The notes beneath the pieces were generated by a model. That model searched no databases and had not been told where the DNA came from. It saw only the letters and a list, made by a program, of their open reading frames with translations. DNA of 64,000 nucleotides, taken from positions 20,582-84,581 of the forward strand of contig NZ_PXYL01000020.1 in assembly GCF_003012705.1 (NCBI RefSeq), in the 5' to 3' direction. This DNA comes from Pseudaminobacter soli (ex Li et al. 2025) (GTDB lineage Bacteria > Pseudomonadota > Alphaproteobacteria > Rhizobiales > Rhizobiaceae). A program made the position numbers and the translations under genes. Each line of letters starts with the position of its first letter. The stretch's first letter is position 1. Of this stretch, positions 1 through 8,075 are shown piece by piece.

Positions 1-820
1 CGAGGCCGCCGCGAAGCAGGTCGGCGGCGATCTGATCTGGACCTCGGGCGTGGATCAGGCGGTGAAGCTTGGGGCCGACGGCTATCTCACCCAGTATGAA
101 TCGCCGGAAGTGGCGTCGCTGCCGTCCTGGGCCGTTTATGACAAGACGGTCTATGCCACCACGCTGGAGCCGATCGGCATCATCTACAACAAGACCGTTC
201 TGCCAGAGGACCAGGTTCCGCAGACGCGCGCCGAACTCGCCGCCCTGTTCGCCAAGCCGGAGTTTTCGGGCAAGATCGGGACTTTCGATCCGGAAAAGTC
301 CGGGGTGGGTTTCATGATCCAGACCAACGATTCCAAGCAGCGCGACGATTACTGGACGCTCGCGGAAGCCTTCGGCGCGGCCAAGGGCAAGACCTATGCC
401 GCGACCGGCGCGATGCGTGAAACTGTCGTTTCGGGCGAGAATGCGATCGCCTTCAACCTCATCGGCTCCTACGCGCTCGACTGGGTGAAAACCACACCCA
501 ATCTCGGGGTCGCTTTCACCAAGGATTACACGGCGGCCTTCTCGCGCACCGCGGCGATAGTCAAGGACGGCCCGCATCCCAATGCCGCAAAGCTCTTCCT
601 CGACTTCATGCTGTCGAAAGAAGGACAGGACGCCATCGCGTCCAAAGGCATGCCGTCGCTGCGCGAGGACGTCGACGCGGGCCTGAACATCAAGACGCTC
701 AATGAACTGGTCGGCGGCAACCTCAAGCCCATGGCGCTCGATGCCTCGCGGCTCGAGTTCATGGAGCCGGCCAAGCGCCTCGAATTCCTGAAGCAGTGGC
801 ACGCGGCCGTGAAGGGCTGA
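1..820 (+). CDS. ABC transporter substrate-binding protein, iron(III) type (5' truncated)
   Basis: Periplasmic binding protein of the family 1 group (AfuA/FbpA-like), which delivers ferric iron or a similar ligand to an inner-membrane ABC importer. The reading frame is open from base 2, so the N-terminus and signal peptide lie outside the window; about 272 residues are visible. Typical family segments are seen: an SGVDQAVKLGADG block, a GKIGTFDPEKSGVGF block and an AFNLIGSYALDW block, ending in EFLKQWHAAVKG. It is followed by a strong hairpin and then the permease and ATPase genes of the same importer. The ligand is inferred only from family and could also be a phosphonate-, thiamine- or spermidine-like molecule. 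Confidence 0.85.
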   Translation, partial: EAAAKQVGGDLIWTSGVDQAVKLGADGYLTQYESPEVASLPSWAVYDKTVYATTLEPIGIIYNKTVLPEDQVPQTRAELAALFAKPEFSGKIGTFDPEKSGVGFMIQTNDSKQRDDYWTLAEAFGAAKGKTYAATGAMRETVVSGENAIAFNLIGSYALDWVKTTPNLGVAFTKDYTAAFSRTAAIVKDGPHPNAAKLFLDFMLSKEGQDAIASKGMPSLREDVDAGLNIKTLNELVGGNLKPMALDASRLEFMEPAKRLEFLKQWHAAVKG

Positions 821-850
821 CGGCTCTTCCAGCGCTGGCACTAAGTGACA

Positions 851-885
851 TGAAACGGTTCCGGCCTTGATCCGGAGCCGTTTCA
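851..885 (+). terminator. Strong intercistronic hairpin
   Basis: A 14-bp stem (TGAAACGG..CCGG pairing with CCGG..CCGTTTCA, one G-U pair) closes a 7-base loop. It lies 31 bases after the binding-protein stop and 45 bases before the permease start. There is no T-run, so it is more likely an mRNA-stabilising or partial-termination element than a full terminator. Such elements commonly keep binding-protein mRNA in excess over permease mRNA. Confidence 0.6.
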
Positions 886-930
886 GACACTGCCCCAACA
901 CTAATCGATCAAACTGGAGGAGGCCCGCCG

Positions 931-2700
931 ATGCCGGCAGAGACAGCTTCCGTATCCGCCAATGCGGTATCAAGTCACCCGACACAGGGAGTGGCCACCC
1001 GGCCGGCGACGACCATGCCGCTGCCGGGCAATGCCAGAGCCTTCCGCGTCACCGTCATCAGCCTCCTAGGGCTTTGCGTCCTCGCCCCCATTCTGCTGAT
1101 CTTCTATCAGAGCTTCCTCGATGGCCCGTTCTTCACTCCGGCGAGCAAGCTGTCCCTCGAAGCCTATCGCTATATCCTGACCGACGCGATGTTCTATGAC
1201 GCGCTCTGGAACACGGTCATCATGGCGGCGGGCATGGTTATCATCGCGGTTCCGCTCGGCGCCGGGCTCGCCTTCCTCCTGACGCGCACCGATGTGCGCT
1301 TCCGAAAGACGCTCGAAGTTGTTGTGCTGGTGCCGATGTTCATCTCGGCCATCGTTCTCGCCTTCGGCTATACGGTTTCGGTCGGCCCGTCCGGATTCAT
1401 CACCATGCTGTCGCGCCACATCTTCGGCGCCGCTCCATGGACGCTTTACTCATTGACGGGCATCGTCATTGTCACCGGCCTTGCCCATGTACCGCATGTC
1501 TATCTCTATGTCGCGGCGGCGATGCGCAACCTGCCCTCGGACCTCGAGGAGGCCGCGCGTTCTGTCGGCGCGCCGATCTGGCGGGTCTTCCTCGACGTCA
1601 CCATGCCGATGGTGCTGCCGGCGCTCATCTTTGCGACGGCGCTCAACCTCCTCGTCGGCTTCGAGATGTTCGGCGTCCCTTACGTGCTGGGCGATCCGAG
1701 CGGCATCGTAGTTCTGACCACCTATGTCTACAAACTGACGACGCTGTTCGGCGTGCCGACTTATCAGCTCATGGCGGTGGTGGTCGTGCTGCTGGTGCTG
1801 CTCACGTTGCCGCTTGTCTGGTATCAGCGCCGCCTGCTGCGCCATGGCCGCCGTTACGCCGCGCTCGGTGGCAAGGGACCACGCACCCAGGTCATGCGGC
1901 TTGGGCGGACCGGCCAGATCATCGCGCTTTCCTTCGTCGGGCTCTGGCTGTTGGTTTCGGTGATGTTGCCCATTGGCGGTATCGTTCTGCGCGCCTTCGT
2001 TGATGCGTGGGGCCAGGGCGTCAATCCGCTGGAGCATCTCACCGTCAAACACTTCGGCAATCTGATAGAGGTGCCAAGCCTGTTCCGCGGCATCGTCAAC
2101 ACCGTCATCCTTTCGGTCGTCGGCGGCGCGGCTGCGGTCGCCATCTATCTGGTGATCGGTCTGGCCGGGCACAGAAACCAGGGCTTCTCGAACACGCTGC
2201 TCGACTATATGGTGCTTTTGCCACGCGCCATGCCGAGCCTGATCGTCGGTCTTGCGTTCTTCTGGCTGTTTCTGTTCGTGCCCTTGCTTGTGCCGCTACG
2301 GGCGACGCTCATCAGCCTGTTCGCGGCCTACGTGATCGTCGGCCTGTCTTACGGCCTGCGCCTGCTGCAAGGCACGCTGATCCAGATCGGTCCCGATCTC
2401 GAGGAAGCCGCCCGCACCACTGGTGCGAGCATCGGCCAGACCTGGCGTGACGTGGTTATTCCGATCGTCCGGCCTGGCCTCGTCGGCGCCTGGGCGCTGA
2501 TCATGATCGTCTTCCTGCGCGACTACGCCACCGGCATCTATCTGATGAGCGCCGGCACCGAGGTGATCGGTTCGCTTATGGTCGCGCAGCTTCAGTCGGG
2601 CGCTATGGACACCATCGCAGCTCTTGCCTTCGTCAGCATTCTTCTCACCGGAGTGGGCCTCGGCCTCGCCTTCCGCCTTGGAGCCAAAATCCATGACTGA
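931..2700 (+). CDS. ABC transporter permease, iron(III) type (two fused permease domains)
   Basis: Inner-membrane channel of the importer, FbpB/AfuB-like. At 589 residues it carries two tandem binding-protein-dependent permease domains in one chain, the usual layout for ferric-iron importers. About twelve hydrophobic segments are seen after a polar N-terminal tail of about 35 residues. Each half carries an EAA loop that contacts the ATPase: EEAARSVGA near residue 206 and EEAARTTGA near residue 491. An SD-like GGAGG stands just before the ATG. Its stop overlaps the ATPase start by 8 bases (ATGACTGA), so the two are translationally coupled. Confidence 0.9.
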   Translation: MPAETASVSANAVSSHPTQGVATRPATTMPLPGNARAFRVTVISLLGLCVLAPILLIFYQSFLDGPFFTPASKLSLEAYRYILTDAMFYDALWNTVIMAAGMVIIAVPLGAGLAFLLTRTDVRFRKTLEVVVLVPMFISAIVLAFGYTVSVGPSGFITMLSRHIFGAAPWTLYSLTGIVIVTGLAHVPHVYLYVAAAMRNLPSDLEEAARSVGAPIWRVFLDVTMPMVLPALIFATALNLLVGFEMFGVPYVLGDPSGIVVLTTYVYKLTTLFGVPTYQLMAVVVVLLVLLTLPLVWYQRRLLRHGRRYAALGGKGPRTQVMRLGRTGQIIALSFVGLWLLVSVMLPIGGIVLRAFVDAWGQGVNPLEHLTVKHFGNLIEVPSLFRGIVNTVILSVVGGAAAVAIYLVIGLAGHRNQGFSNTLLDYMVLLPRAMPSLIVGLAFFWLFLFVPLLVPLRATLISLFAAYVIVGLSYGLRLLQGTLIQIGPDLEEAARTTGASIGQTWRDVVIPIVRPGLVGAWALIMIVFLRDYATGIYLMSAGTEVIGSLMVAQLQSGAMDTIAALAFVSILLTGVGLGLAFRLGAKIHD

Positions 2701-3754
2701 GCTCATCGTACAGAACGTCCATAAATATCTCGGCGGCCTGCATATTCTGAAGGGCGCGTCGTTCACCGCAAGTCGTGGCTCCATCGTCTCGTTGCTGGGC
2801 GCTTCCGGCAGCGGAAAGACGACGCTTTTGCGCTGCGTCGCCGGGCTCGAACAGCCGGAAAACGGCGTGATCAAGATCGGCGGCAAGGCGGTGCTGGACG
2901 GCGAAAAGCGGATGACCGTCGCGCCTGAAAACCGCAATATCGGCCTGGTCTTCCAGTCCTATGCGCTGTGGCCGCACCGCACCGTGGCCGAGAATGTCGC
3001 CTACGGCTTGAGATTGCGCGGCGTGAACAAGGCCGACACCGAAAAACGCGTGCTCGATACGCTGGGCAATATCGGCCTCGGCCATCTCGCCGAGCGCTAT
3101 CCCGATCAGCTTTCCGGCGGTCAGCAGCAGCGCGTCGCCATCTGCCGCGCGCTGGTCTATCAGCCGAAAGTGCTGCTGATGGACGAGCCTTTGTCCAATC
3201 TCGACGCGAAGCTGCGCGAGGAGGCTCGCTACTGGATCCGCAAGCTGGTGTTGGATCTCGAAATCTGCGCCGTGCTCGTCACCCACGACCAGGCCGAAGC
3301 GCTCGCGGCGTCCGACAACATCCTGCTTCTGCGCGATGGTGCCGTGGCGCAGGAAGGCGCGCCGCAGGAGATCTATGACAGGCCGAAGAGCTTTTTCGCA
3401 GCGGATTTCCTCGGCGCCAACAATGTCGCGAGCGGGCGCATCTCGCGCAACGCGTCGGGCACCCGCATTCAGGGCGACGGCTGGTCGCTCGACGGCGTGG
3501 TTCTCGGCGAGGGTGAGGACGGCGACGGCAAGGCGGTCATCCGAGTCGAACAGGTCGCGGTGCATGGCCAGCCGGGCCCTGGACGGATCGAGATGCGGCT
3601 TGAAGCCTGCCTTTTCCTCGGCGACCGCTGGGAGTACCGCCTCGCCTGGGGTGCGTTCCGGGCCAAAGCGTTCGGCACGAGGCCGTTGGCGTCGGGCCAG
3701 GTCTGGGCCGAAATCCCGCGCCAGAGCGTGTGGCTGTTTCCGGAAGCTGCTTGA
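2693..3754 (+). CDS. ABC transporter ATP-binding protein, iron(III) type
   Basis: Cytoplasmic ATPase of the importer, 353 residues. Walker A (GASGSGKTT) is near residue 36, the signature LSGGQQQR near 140 and Walker B (LLMDEPLSNLD) near 160, with an H-loop in VLVTHDQAEAL. The C-terminal part of about 110 residues is a TOBE-like domain as in FbpC/PotA. The ATG at 2693 was chosen because it overlaps the permease stop by 8 bases and the protein then opens at the usual family N-terminus; an upstream in-frame ATG at 2624 lies inside the permease gene. The regulator gene follows 65 bases later. Confidence 0.9.
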   Translation: MTELIVQNVHKYLGGLHILKGASFTASRGSIVSLLGASGSGKTTLLRCVAGLEQPENGVIKIGGKAVLDGEKRMTVAPENRNIGLVFQSYALWPHRTVAENVAYGLRLRGVNKADTEKRVLDTLGNIGLGHLAERYPDQLSGGQQQRVAICRALVYQPKVLLMDEPLSNLDAKLREEARYWIRKLVLDLEICAVLVTHDQAEALAASDNILLLRDGAVAQEGAPQEIYDRPKSFFAADFLGANNVASGRISRNASGTRIQGDGWSLDGVVLGEGEDGDGKAVIRVEQVAVHGQPGPGRIEMRLEACLFLGDRWEYRLAWGAFRAKAFGTRPLASGQVWAEIPRQSVWLFPEAA

Positions 3755-3819
3755 GATATTATTGAAGCGGCGGCTGCCGATTTCCCTGGAAGGCCGTCGG
3801 ATCCAGCAAGGTTCTGGCC

Positions 3820-4491
3820 ATGAGGATTCTTCTCGTCGAGGATACGCGCGACGTGGGTGAAGCGATAAGCCATCGCTTTACCGCCACGGGGCATACCGTC
3901 GACTGGGAGACGGACGGGCGGGCCGCAGCCGAGATCCTCGAATTCACGTCCTACGACCTTATCATCCTTGACGTGATGCTGCCGGGCCTGAATGGCTTCG
4001 ATATCCTGAGGCAGGTGCGCCAGAAGAGAACCACGACGCCGGTTCTGATGCTGACCGCCCGCTCTGAAATCGAGGACAGGGTCGGCGCGCTCGACATCGG
4101 CGCCGATGACTATCTCGTCAAGCCTTTCGACTTCCGCGAGTTGGAGGCGCGGGCGCGCGTGCTGATGCGCCGCCGCTCCGGCGAGGCCACCAACATCATC
4201 TCCTGCGGCGACCTTACAATCGACCGCGCCAGCCGCGCGGTTAAGATCGGCAAGCGCGAGGTGCAGCTCAAGCGGCGTGAGATGATCCTTTTGGAGATAC
4301 TCGCCTCCCGGCCCGGCCGCCTCTTCAGCAAGGACGAGCTTCTCGACCAGCTCTTCGGCTTCGAGGATGCGGCCAACCCCAACGCCATTGAGCTTTACAT
4401 CGGCCGCTTGCGCAAGAAGCTCGACGGTGCGAAAGCCCATATCGTGACTGTGCGGAACCTGGGCTACCAGCTATTACCGGATGAGACGTGA
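3820..4491 (+). CDS. Two-component response regulator, OmpR/PhoB family
   Basis: DNA-binding regulator of 223 residues. The N-terminal receiver domain has the acidic pair in LLVEDTRD, the phospho-acceptor Asp51 in ILDVMLPG, and the conserved Lys in YLVKPFDF. The C-terminal winged helix covers about residues 125-220 and ends in TVRNLGYQLL. The family is that of TctD/QseB. It follows the importer genes and overlaps the kinase gene by 11 bases. The likely role is to turn on this importer in response to its ligand; that role comes from context, not from a seen binding site. Confidence 0.9.
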   Translation: MRILLVEDTRDVGEAISHRFTATGHTVDWETDGRAAAEILEFTSYDLIILDVMLPGLNGFDILRQVRQKRTTTPVLMLTARSEIEDRVGALDIGADDYLVKPFDFRELEARARVLMRRRSGEATNIISCGDLTIDRASRAVKIGKREVQLKRREMILLEILASRPGRLFSKDELLDQLFGFEDAANPNAIELYIGRLRKKLDGAKAHIVTVRNLGYQLLPDET

Positions 4492-5869
4492 GACATCGCT
4501 TTTCGCTCGCCTGGCGCTACGCATTTCGCTGGTGCTGGGCATCGGGGCGGGCCTTCTGGTAACCGCCGCTTGGTACTATGCGCGCGCAGCAGCGGACGAT
4601 GCGTATGACCGGCTGCTGCTGGGAGCGGCGCTGCAGATGGCCGACGGACTGACCGTCGAAGGCGGCCAGTTGATCGTGAACCTGCCGACATCGGCCTTCG
4701 AACTTCTGGGGCTGGCCGGGCGCGATCGTGTCTTTTATCGCATCACCGATCCGAGTGGCCGCACCCTGACCGGCTATGGCGACCTCGAGGCCAACATAGA
4801 TCCGACGACCGTGCGGCGGGAACCTGTTCTGGAAAGCGGGCGCTACAAGGGCGAGGCAGTCAGGATTGCCGTCGTGTCGCGCGCTCTCGCAGATTCCTCC
4901 GCTCCCGGCTGGGCACATGTGGTCGTCGCGCAGACCACGGAGGCGCGCCGCACGCTCGCGGGCGAACTGACGCTGCGCGCATCGGTTCTGGTGGCGGTCA
5001 TGAGCCTGCTGGCGCTGGCCGGCGCGATGCTCGCCATCCGCTACGCGCTGAAACCTATCGAACGTCTGGGCGCGGCCCTGCGCCGGCGCGACCCACAGGA
5101 CCAGCAGCCGGTAACGGTGGAGGTGCCGCGAGAGCTAGGGCCCTTCATTGCCTCCATCAATCATTTCATGGGACGGTTCAACGAGCGCGCAGTGCTCTTG
5201 CGGCACTTCGTTTCCGATGCCGCGCACCAGATCCGCACACCGTTGACTGCCCTGTCGGCGCAGCTCGACCTTCTCGACGGAGACAGGCTGGACGAGACGG
5301 CGCGCCAGCATCTCTATCGCGTGCAGGTGCGCGCCAAGGAACTTGCTCGGCTGACGAACCAGCTTCTGAGCCACGCCATGGTCATCCATCGCACCGAAAC
5401 GGCGCAGCTCCAGCCTGTCGATCTCGTCGACGTTGCGCGTCGCGCCTTCCGCGCCGCCATTCCGATAACCGTCGATCCCGACATCGTGATTTCCTTCGAA
5501 GCGCCGGACGAGCATCCGATCGTCTCGGCCGACGCCATCAGTCTGCGCGAAGCGATTGTCAACGTCATCGACAATGCCCTGCGTCATGGCACCACCTCCC
5601 GGCTGGACGTACGGGTGTGCATCGACGATGGTTCGGCGCGCGTCGAGGTGGAGGACGACGGGCCGGGCATTCCGCCGCAGGAATGGGGGCGCATCACCCG
5701 ACGTTTCGAAACGTCGAAGTCGAGCGGAGGCAGTACCGGCCTTGGCTTCGCCATCGCGTCGGAAGTCGTAGCGGCCTTCGGCGGCGGCCTGAGCTTCCGC
5801 GAGAAGCAGCCTGGCGCGGGCTTCACTGTGGTGTTGACGCTGCAGCGCACGATAGAGAAGAACGTATGA
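4481..5869 (+). CDS. Sensor histidine kinase, TctE-like
   Basis: Inner-membrane sensor kinase of 462 residues. A membrane segment lies at about residues 13-33, then a periplasmic sensor region of about 130 residues like the N-terminal domain of TctE-type kinases, and a second membrane segment near 167-187. The phospho-accepting His249 sits in SDAAHQIRTPL, followed by an ATPase domain with N-box (NVIDNALRHG), G1 (DDGPGIPP) and G2 (GSTGLGFAI). It overlaps the regulator upstream by 11 bases and the next gene by 4 (ATGA). The close link to a binding-protein-like gene suggests ligand sensing through a periplasmic partner. Confidence 0.9.
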   Translation: MRRETSLFARLALRISLVLGIGAGLLVTAAWYYARAAADDAYDRLLLGAALQMADGLTVEGGQLIVNLPTSAFELLGLAGRDRVFYRITDPSGRTLTGYGDLEANIDPTTVRREPVLESGRYKGEAVRIAVVSRALADSSAPGWAHVVVAQTTEARRTLAGELTLRASVLVAVMSLLALAGAMLAIRYALKPIERLGAALRRRDPQDQQPVTVEVPRELGPFIASINHFMGRFNERAVLLRHFVSDAAHQIRTPLTALSAQLDLLDGDRLDETARQHLYRVQVRAKELARLTNQLLSHAMVIHRTETAQLQPVDLVDVARRAFRAAIPITVDPDIVISFEAPDEHPIVSADAISLREAIVNVIDNALRHGTTSRLDVRVCIDDGSARVEVEDDGPGIPPQEWGRITRRFETSKSSGGSTGLGFAIASEVVAAFGGGLSFREKQPGAGFTVVLTLQRTIEKNV

Positions 5870-7020
5870 AGCGGTTGCAGGCATTGTTTTTTGGCGAGTC
5901 CGGACGGAAAACCGCTTCACCCTTCTCCGGGTATTGTTTCAGCGGCTGCGCATTGCTTGCAGGCATGTGCCTCCAACTCTGCTCTGCACTCGCCCTGGAA
6001 GGCACCACCAAGTCGTTCCCCGCGGTCGGACCGGAATCGGTTCGTCTTGCAATTCATGGCGCGACTGATCTTTCGGCCATGGAGCCCTTGATTCGCGATT
6101 TCCAGCTTACTGCGCCGGGCATTGCAATCGACTATTCGGATTTCGTCACCAACGATCTTCAGAAGAGCGCCAGCGAAGCCTGCAGCGCTGGGGCCGGACA
6201 AGGCGACATTCTGTTGTCTTCCTCGCTCGACCAACTCGTCAAACTGTCCAATGACGGCTGCGCCGTTCCCCACTTATCGGCAGAGACGGCGCGCGTGGGG
6301 GATTGGGCGAAATGGCGCGACGAGGTGTTCGGCTTCACCTATGAACCCACGGTCTTCGTCTACAATGCCCGCTTCGTTCCGCCGGCGGATGTGCCGCGCA
6401 CGCATGTCGAGCTCGCTGACCTCTTGCGGCGCCGGCTCGACTACTATCGTGGCCGCATCGGCACATTCGACATCCGCCTTTCCGGCGTCGGATACCTGCT
6501 GGCCTTCAGCGATGCGGCGCAGCCGACGACGGTTTACGGCCGGCTTCTGGAAAGCATGAGCCGTGCCGAAGTGGTGGTGCACTGCTGCACTGGTGCCTCA
6601 CTGCAGGAGATCGCAAGCGGGCGGCTCTATATCGGCTACAACATGATCGGCTCCTACGCTTATGCGGCCGCCCGATCAAATCCTGACCTGAGGGTCGTGG
6701 TGCCGCGCGACTACACGCTGATCTTGAGCCGTGGCGCGCTCATCCCCAAGACCTCGGCGCACCCGGATCTGGCGGGCCGCTTCCTGGATTATCTCTTGTC
6801 CGAGCGCGGACGCGAGATCGCGGGCGAGCACGCTTTCTTCTTCTCCGAGGACGGGCCGCTGCCGCCCGATGTCGATGGCCCAACGGTGCTCAACGAATCC
6901 AGCGGCGCACAACCGATCCACATCGGTCCCGCCCTTCTGGCGGCTCAAGACGAGGCGCAGCGCAACCGCTTTATCCAGGACTGGAGCCGGTCCATGATCT
7001 ACGTCGCGCCGCGCAAATAG
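5866..7020 (+). CDS. Periplasmic substrate-binding-like protein, probable sensor partner of the kinase
   Basis: 384 residues, starting at an ATG that overlaps the kinase stop (ATGA), so coupled to it; the open frame extends upstream inside the kinase but this start fits. A hydrophobic stretch at about residues 22-43 is a likely signal peptide ending near SALA. The protein is a diverged paralog of the binding protein at the start of the window. Shared blocks include GRIGTFDIRLSGVGY against GKIGTFDPEKSGVGF, and YNMIGSYA against FNLIGSYA. It has no own permease or ATPase gene. Known TctDE-like systems with an extra binding protein use it to bind the ligand and signal to the kinase; that role is inferred here. 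Confidence 0.8.
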   Translation: MKRLQALFFGESGRKTASPFSGYCFSGCALLAGMCLQLCSALALEGTTKSFPAVGPESVRLAIHGATDLSAMEPLIRDFQLTAPGIAIDYSDFVTNDLQKSASEACSAGAGQGDILLSSSLDQLVKLSNDGCAVPHLSAETARVGDWAKWRDEVFGFTYEPTVFVYNARFVPPADVPRTHVELADLLRRRLDYYRGRIGTFDIRLSGVGYLLAFSDAAQPTTVYGRLLESMSRAEVVVHCCTGASLQEIASGRLYIGYNMIGSYAYAAARSNPDLRVVVPRDYTLILSRGALIPKTSAHPDLAGRFLDYLLSERGREIAGEHAFFFSEDGPLPPDVDGPTVLNESSGAQPIHIGPALLAAQDEAQRNRFIQDWSRSMIYVAPRK

Positions 7021-7730
7021 CAGGAGAGCGACTCTCGCAACCGCTCGCGCAGGCGGTGCGACAGCGCGCCAACTGACGGTGCTAGGCATCTACGATCAAT
7101 GCGGGAGAGTCACCGGCGAGATAAAGGCAGGGTACAGCGTTTGGGCGGCCCGGCGTTGCTCGTTCCCAGCCATTGCCGAACGCTCCAACAAGTTTTGCGC
7201 AATCGTTGCGGTGGCGCGTAAGTTCGCGGAGGCACGCAGGTCGCGCAGCATGGCGGCCATGGCGCTTCCGCTCGGATGGCGAAGGTGCGCCTTGCCGACG
7301 GCGCCCTGCGTTCCGGCCGGCGGTTCGTTGCCGCCGCGCCCCCTGCAGCGGAGAGCCCACAACGCCCTCTCAGAGCTGGGATATAAGTGGGTTTGCCGTG
7401 ACGGTTTGATGGCTGGAGGAGAGGCTTTTGGGCACCTGCCCGCGGAGACCACGAAGTTCTAATACAATCGCAACCCTTGCTCGGCGTCCAGTTAGTCAAT
7501 CCCGGTAGGTCCAATCGGTCTCGGCGGTGGGCATGACATCCATTGATCGCAGCGCCGCCAGGAAATCGCGCACGGCAGCGAGTTCGTGCTCCCGGAAGCG
7601 ACGCCAGCCACTAGGCGGAAGAAGAACCTGGCAGCCATTCCTAATAGCCCTCGTGCTTCCGGAAGCGGGCTTTGATCTAAAGGACGCCGGAGCCGAGGCC
7701 GAGCTTCGGCCCCAGCGGTCTTATTTCGGC
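7021..7730. other. Intergenic stretch without a clear gene
   Basis: About 700 bases between the sensor operon and the convergent RidA gene. Several short open frames overlap on both strands and none has family features. On the minus strand, a frame ending near 7497 reads as a possible C-terminal gene remnant (FREHELAAVRDFLAALRS), but I could not assign it. No terminator with a T-run was seen. Confidence 0.4.
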
Positions 7731-8075
7731 TTACTTGTGAGCGGTCACGACGATCTCGATCAGCGTGTCGCCGCCGAGGTCGGCGACGCCCACGGTCGCA
7801 CGGATCGGAAAGTTCTCAGGCGCGACCCACTCCTTCCAGACTGCGTCCATCTGAGGTTTGAGGCTCATGTCGGTGATGAAGATCGTGGCCGACAGGAGCC
7901 TGGTCTTGTCGGTGCCCGCTTCGGCGAGATAGCCGTCGATCTTGGCGAGGATCTCGCGGGTCTGCCCCGCCATCTCCAGGCTCTCGTCGTCGCACGTCGT
8001 GCCGCCGACGAAGACCATGCCGTTGTGCTCGACGACCCGATGCATGATCGGGGTGCGGATATAGCGGTTGGTCAT
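7731..8075 (-). CDS. ridA: RidA family enamine/imine deaminase
   Basis: 114 residues, the usual size for the YjgF/YER057c/UK114 family. RidA hydrolyses reactive enamine/imine intermediates to ketoacids and ammonia in the cytoplasm. The conserved Arg (Arg92 in FPIRATVGVADLG) and the C-terminal Glu (LIEIVV) are present. The ATG at 8075 has an SD-like AAAGGA upstream. The 4-base overlap with the oxidoreductase gene upstream (ATGA) places it last in the oxidase operon. That fits removal of the imine released by amine oxidation. Confidence 0.9.
   Translation of the reverse strand: MTNRYIRTPIMHRVVEHNGMVFVGGTTCDDESLEMAGQTREILAKIDGYLAEAGTDKTRLLSATIFITDMSLKPQMDAVWKEWVAPENFPIRATVGVADLGGDTLIEIVVTAHK

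Noticed and set aside
7079..7462. Open frame of 127 codons after the sensor operon, with similar frames on the other strand.
   Set aside because: No family features and several overlapping frames of similar length, as expected by chance in GC-rich DNA.
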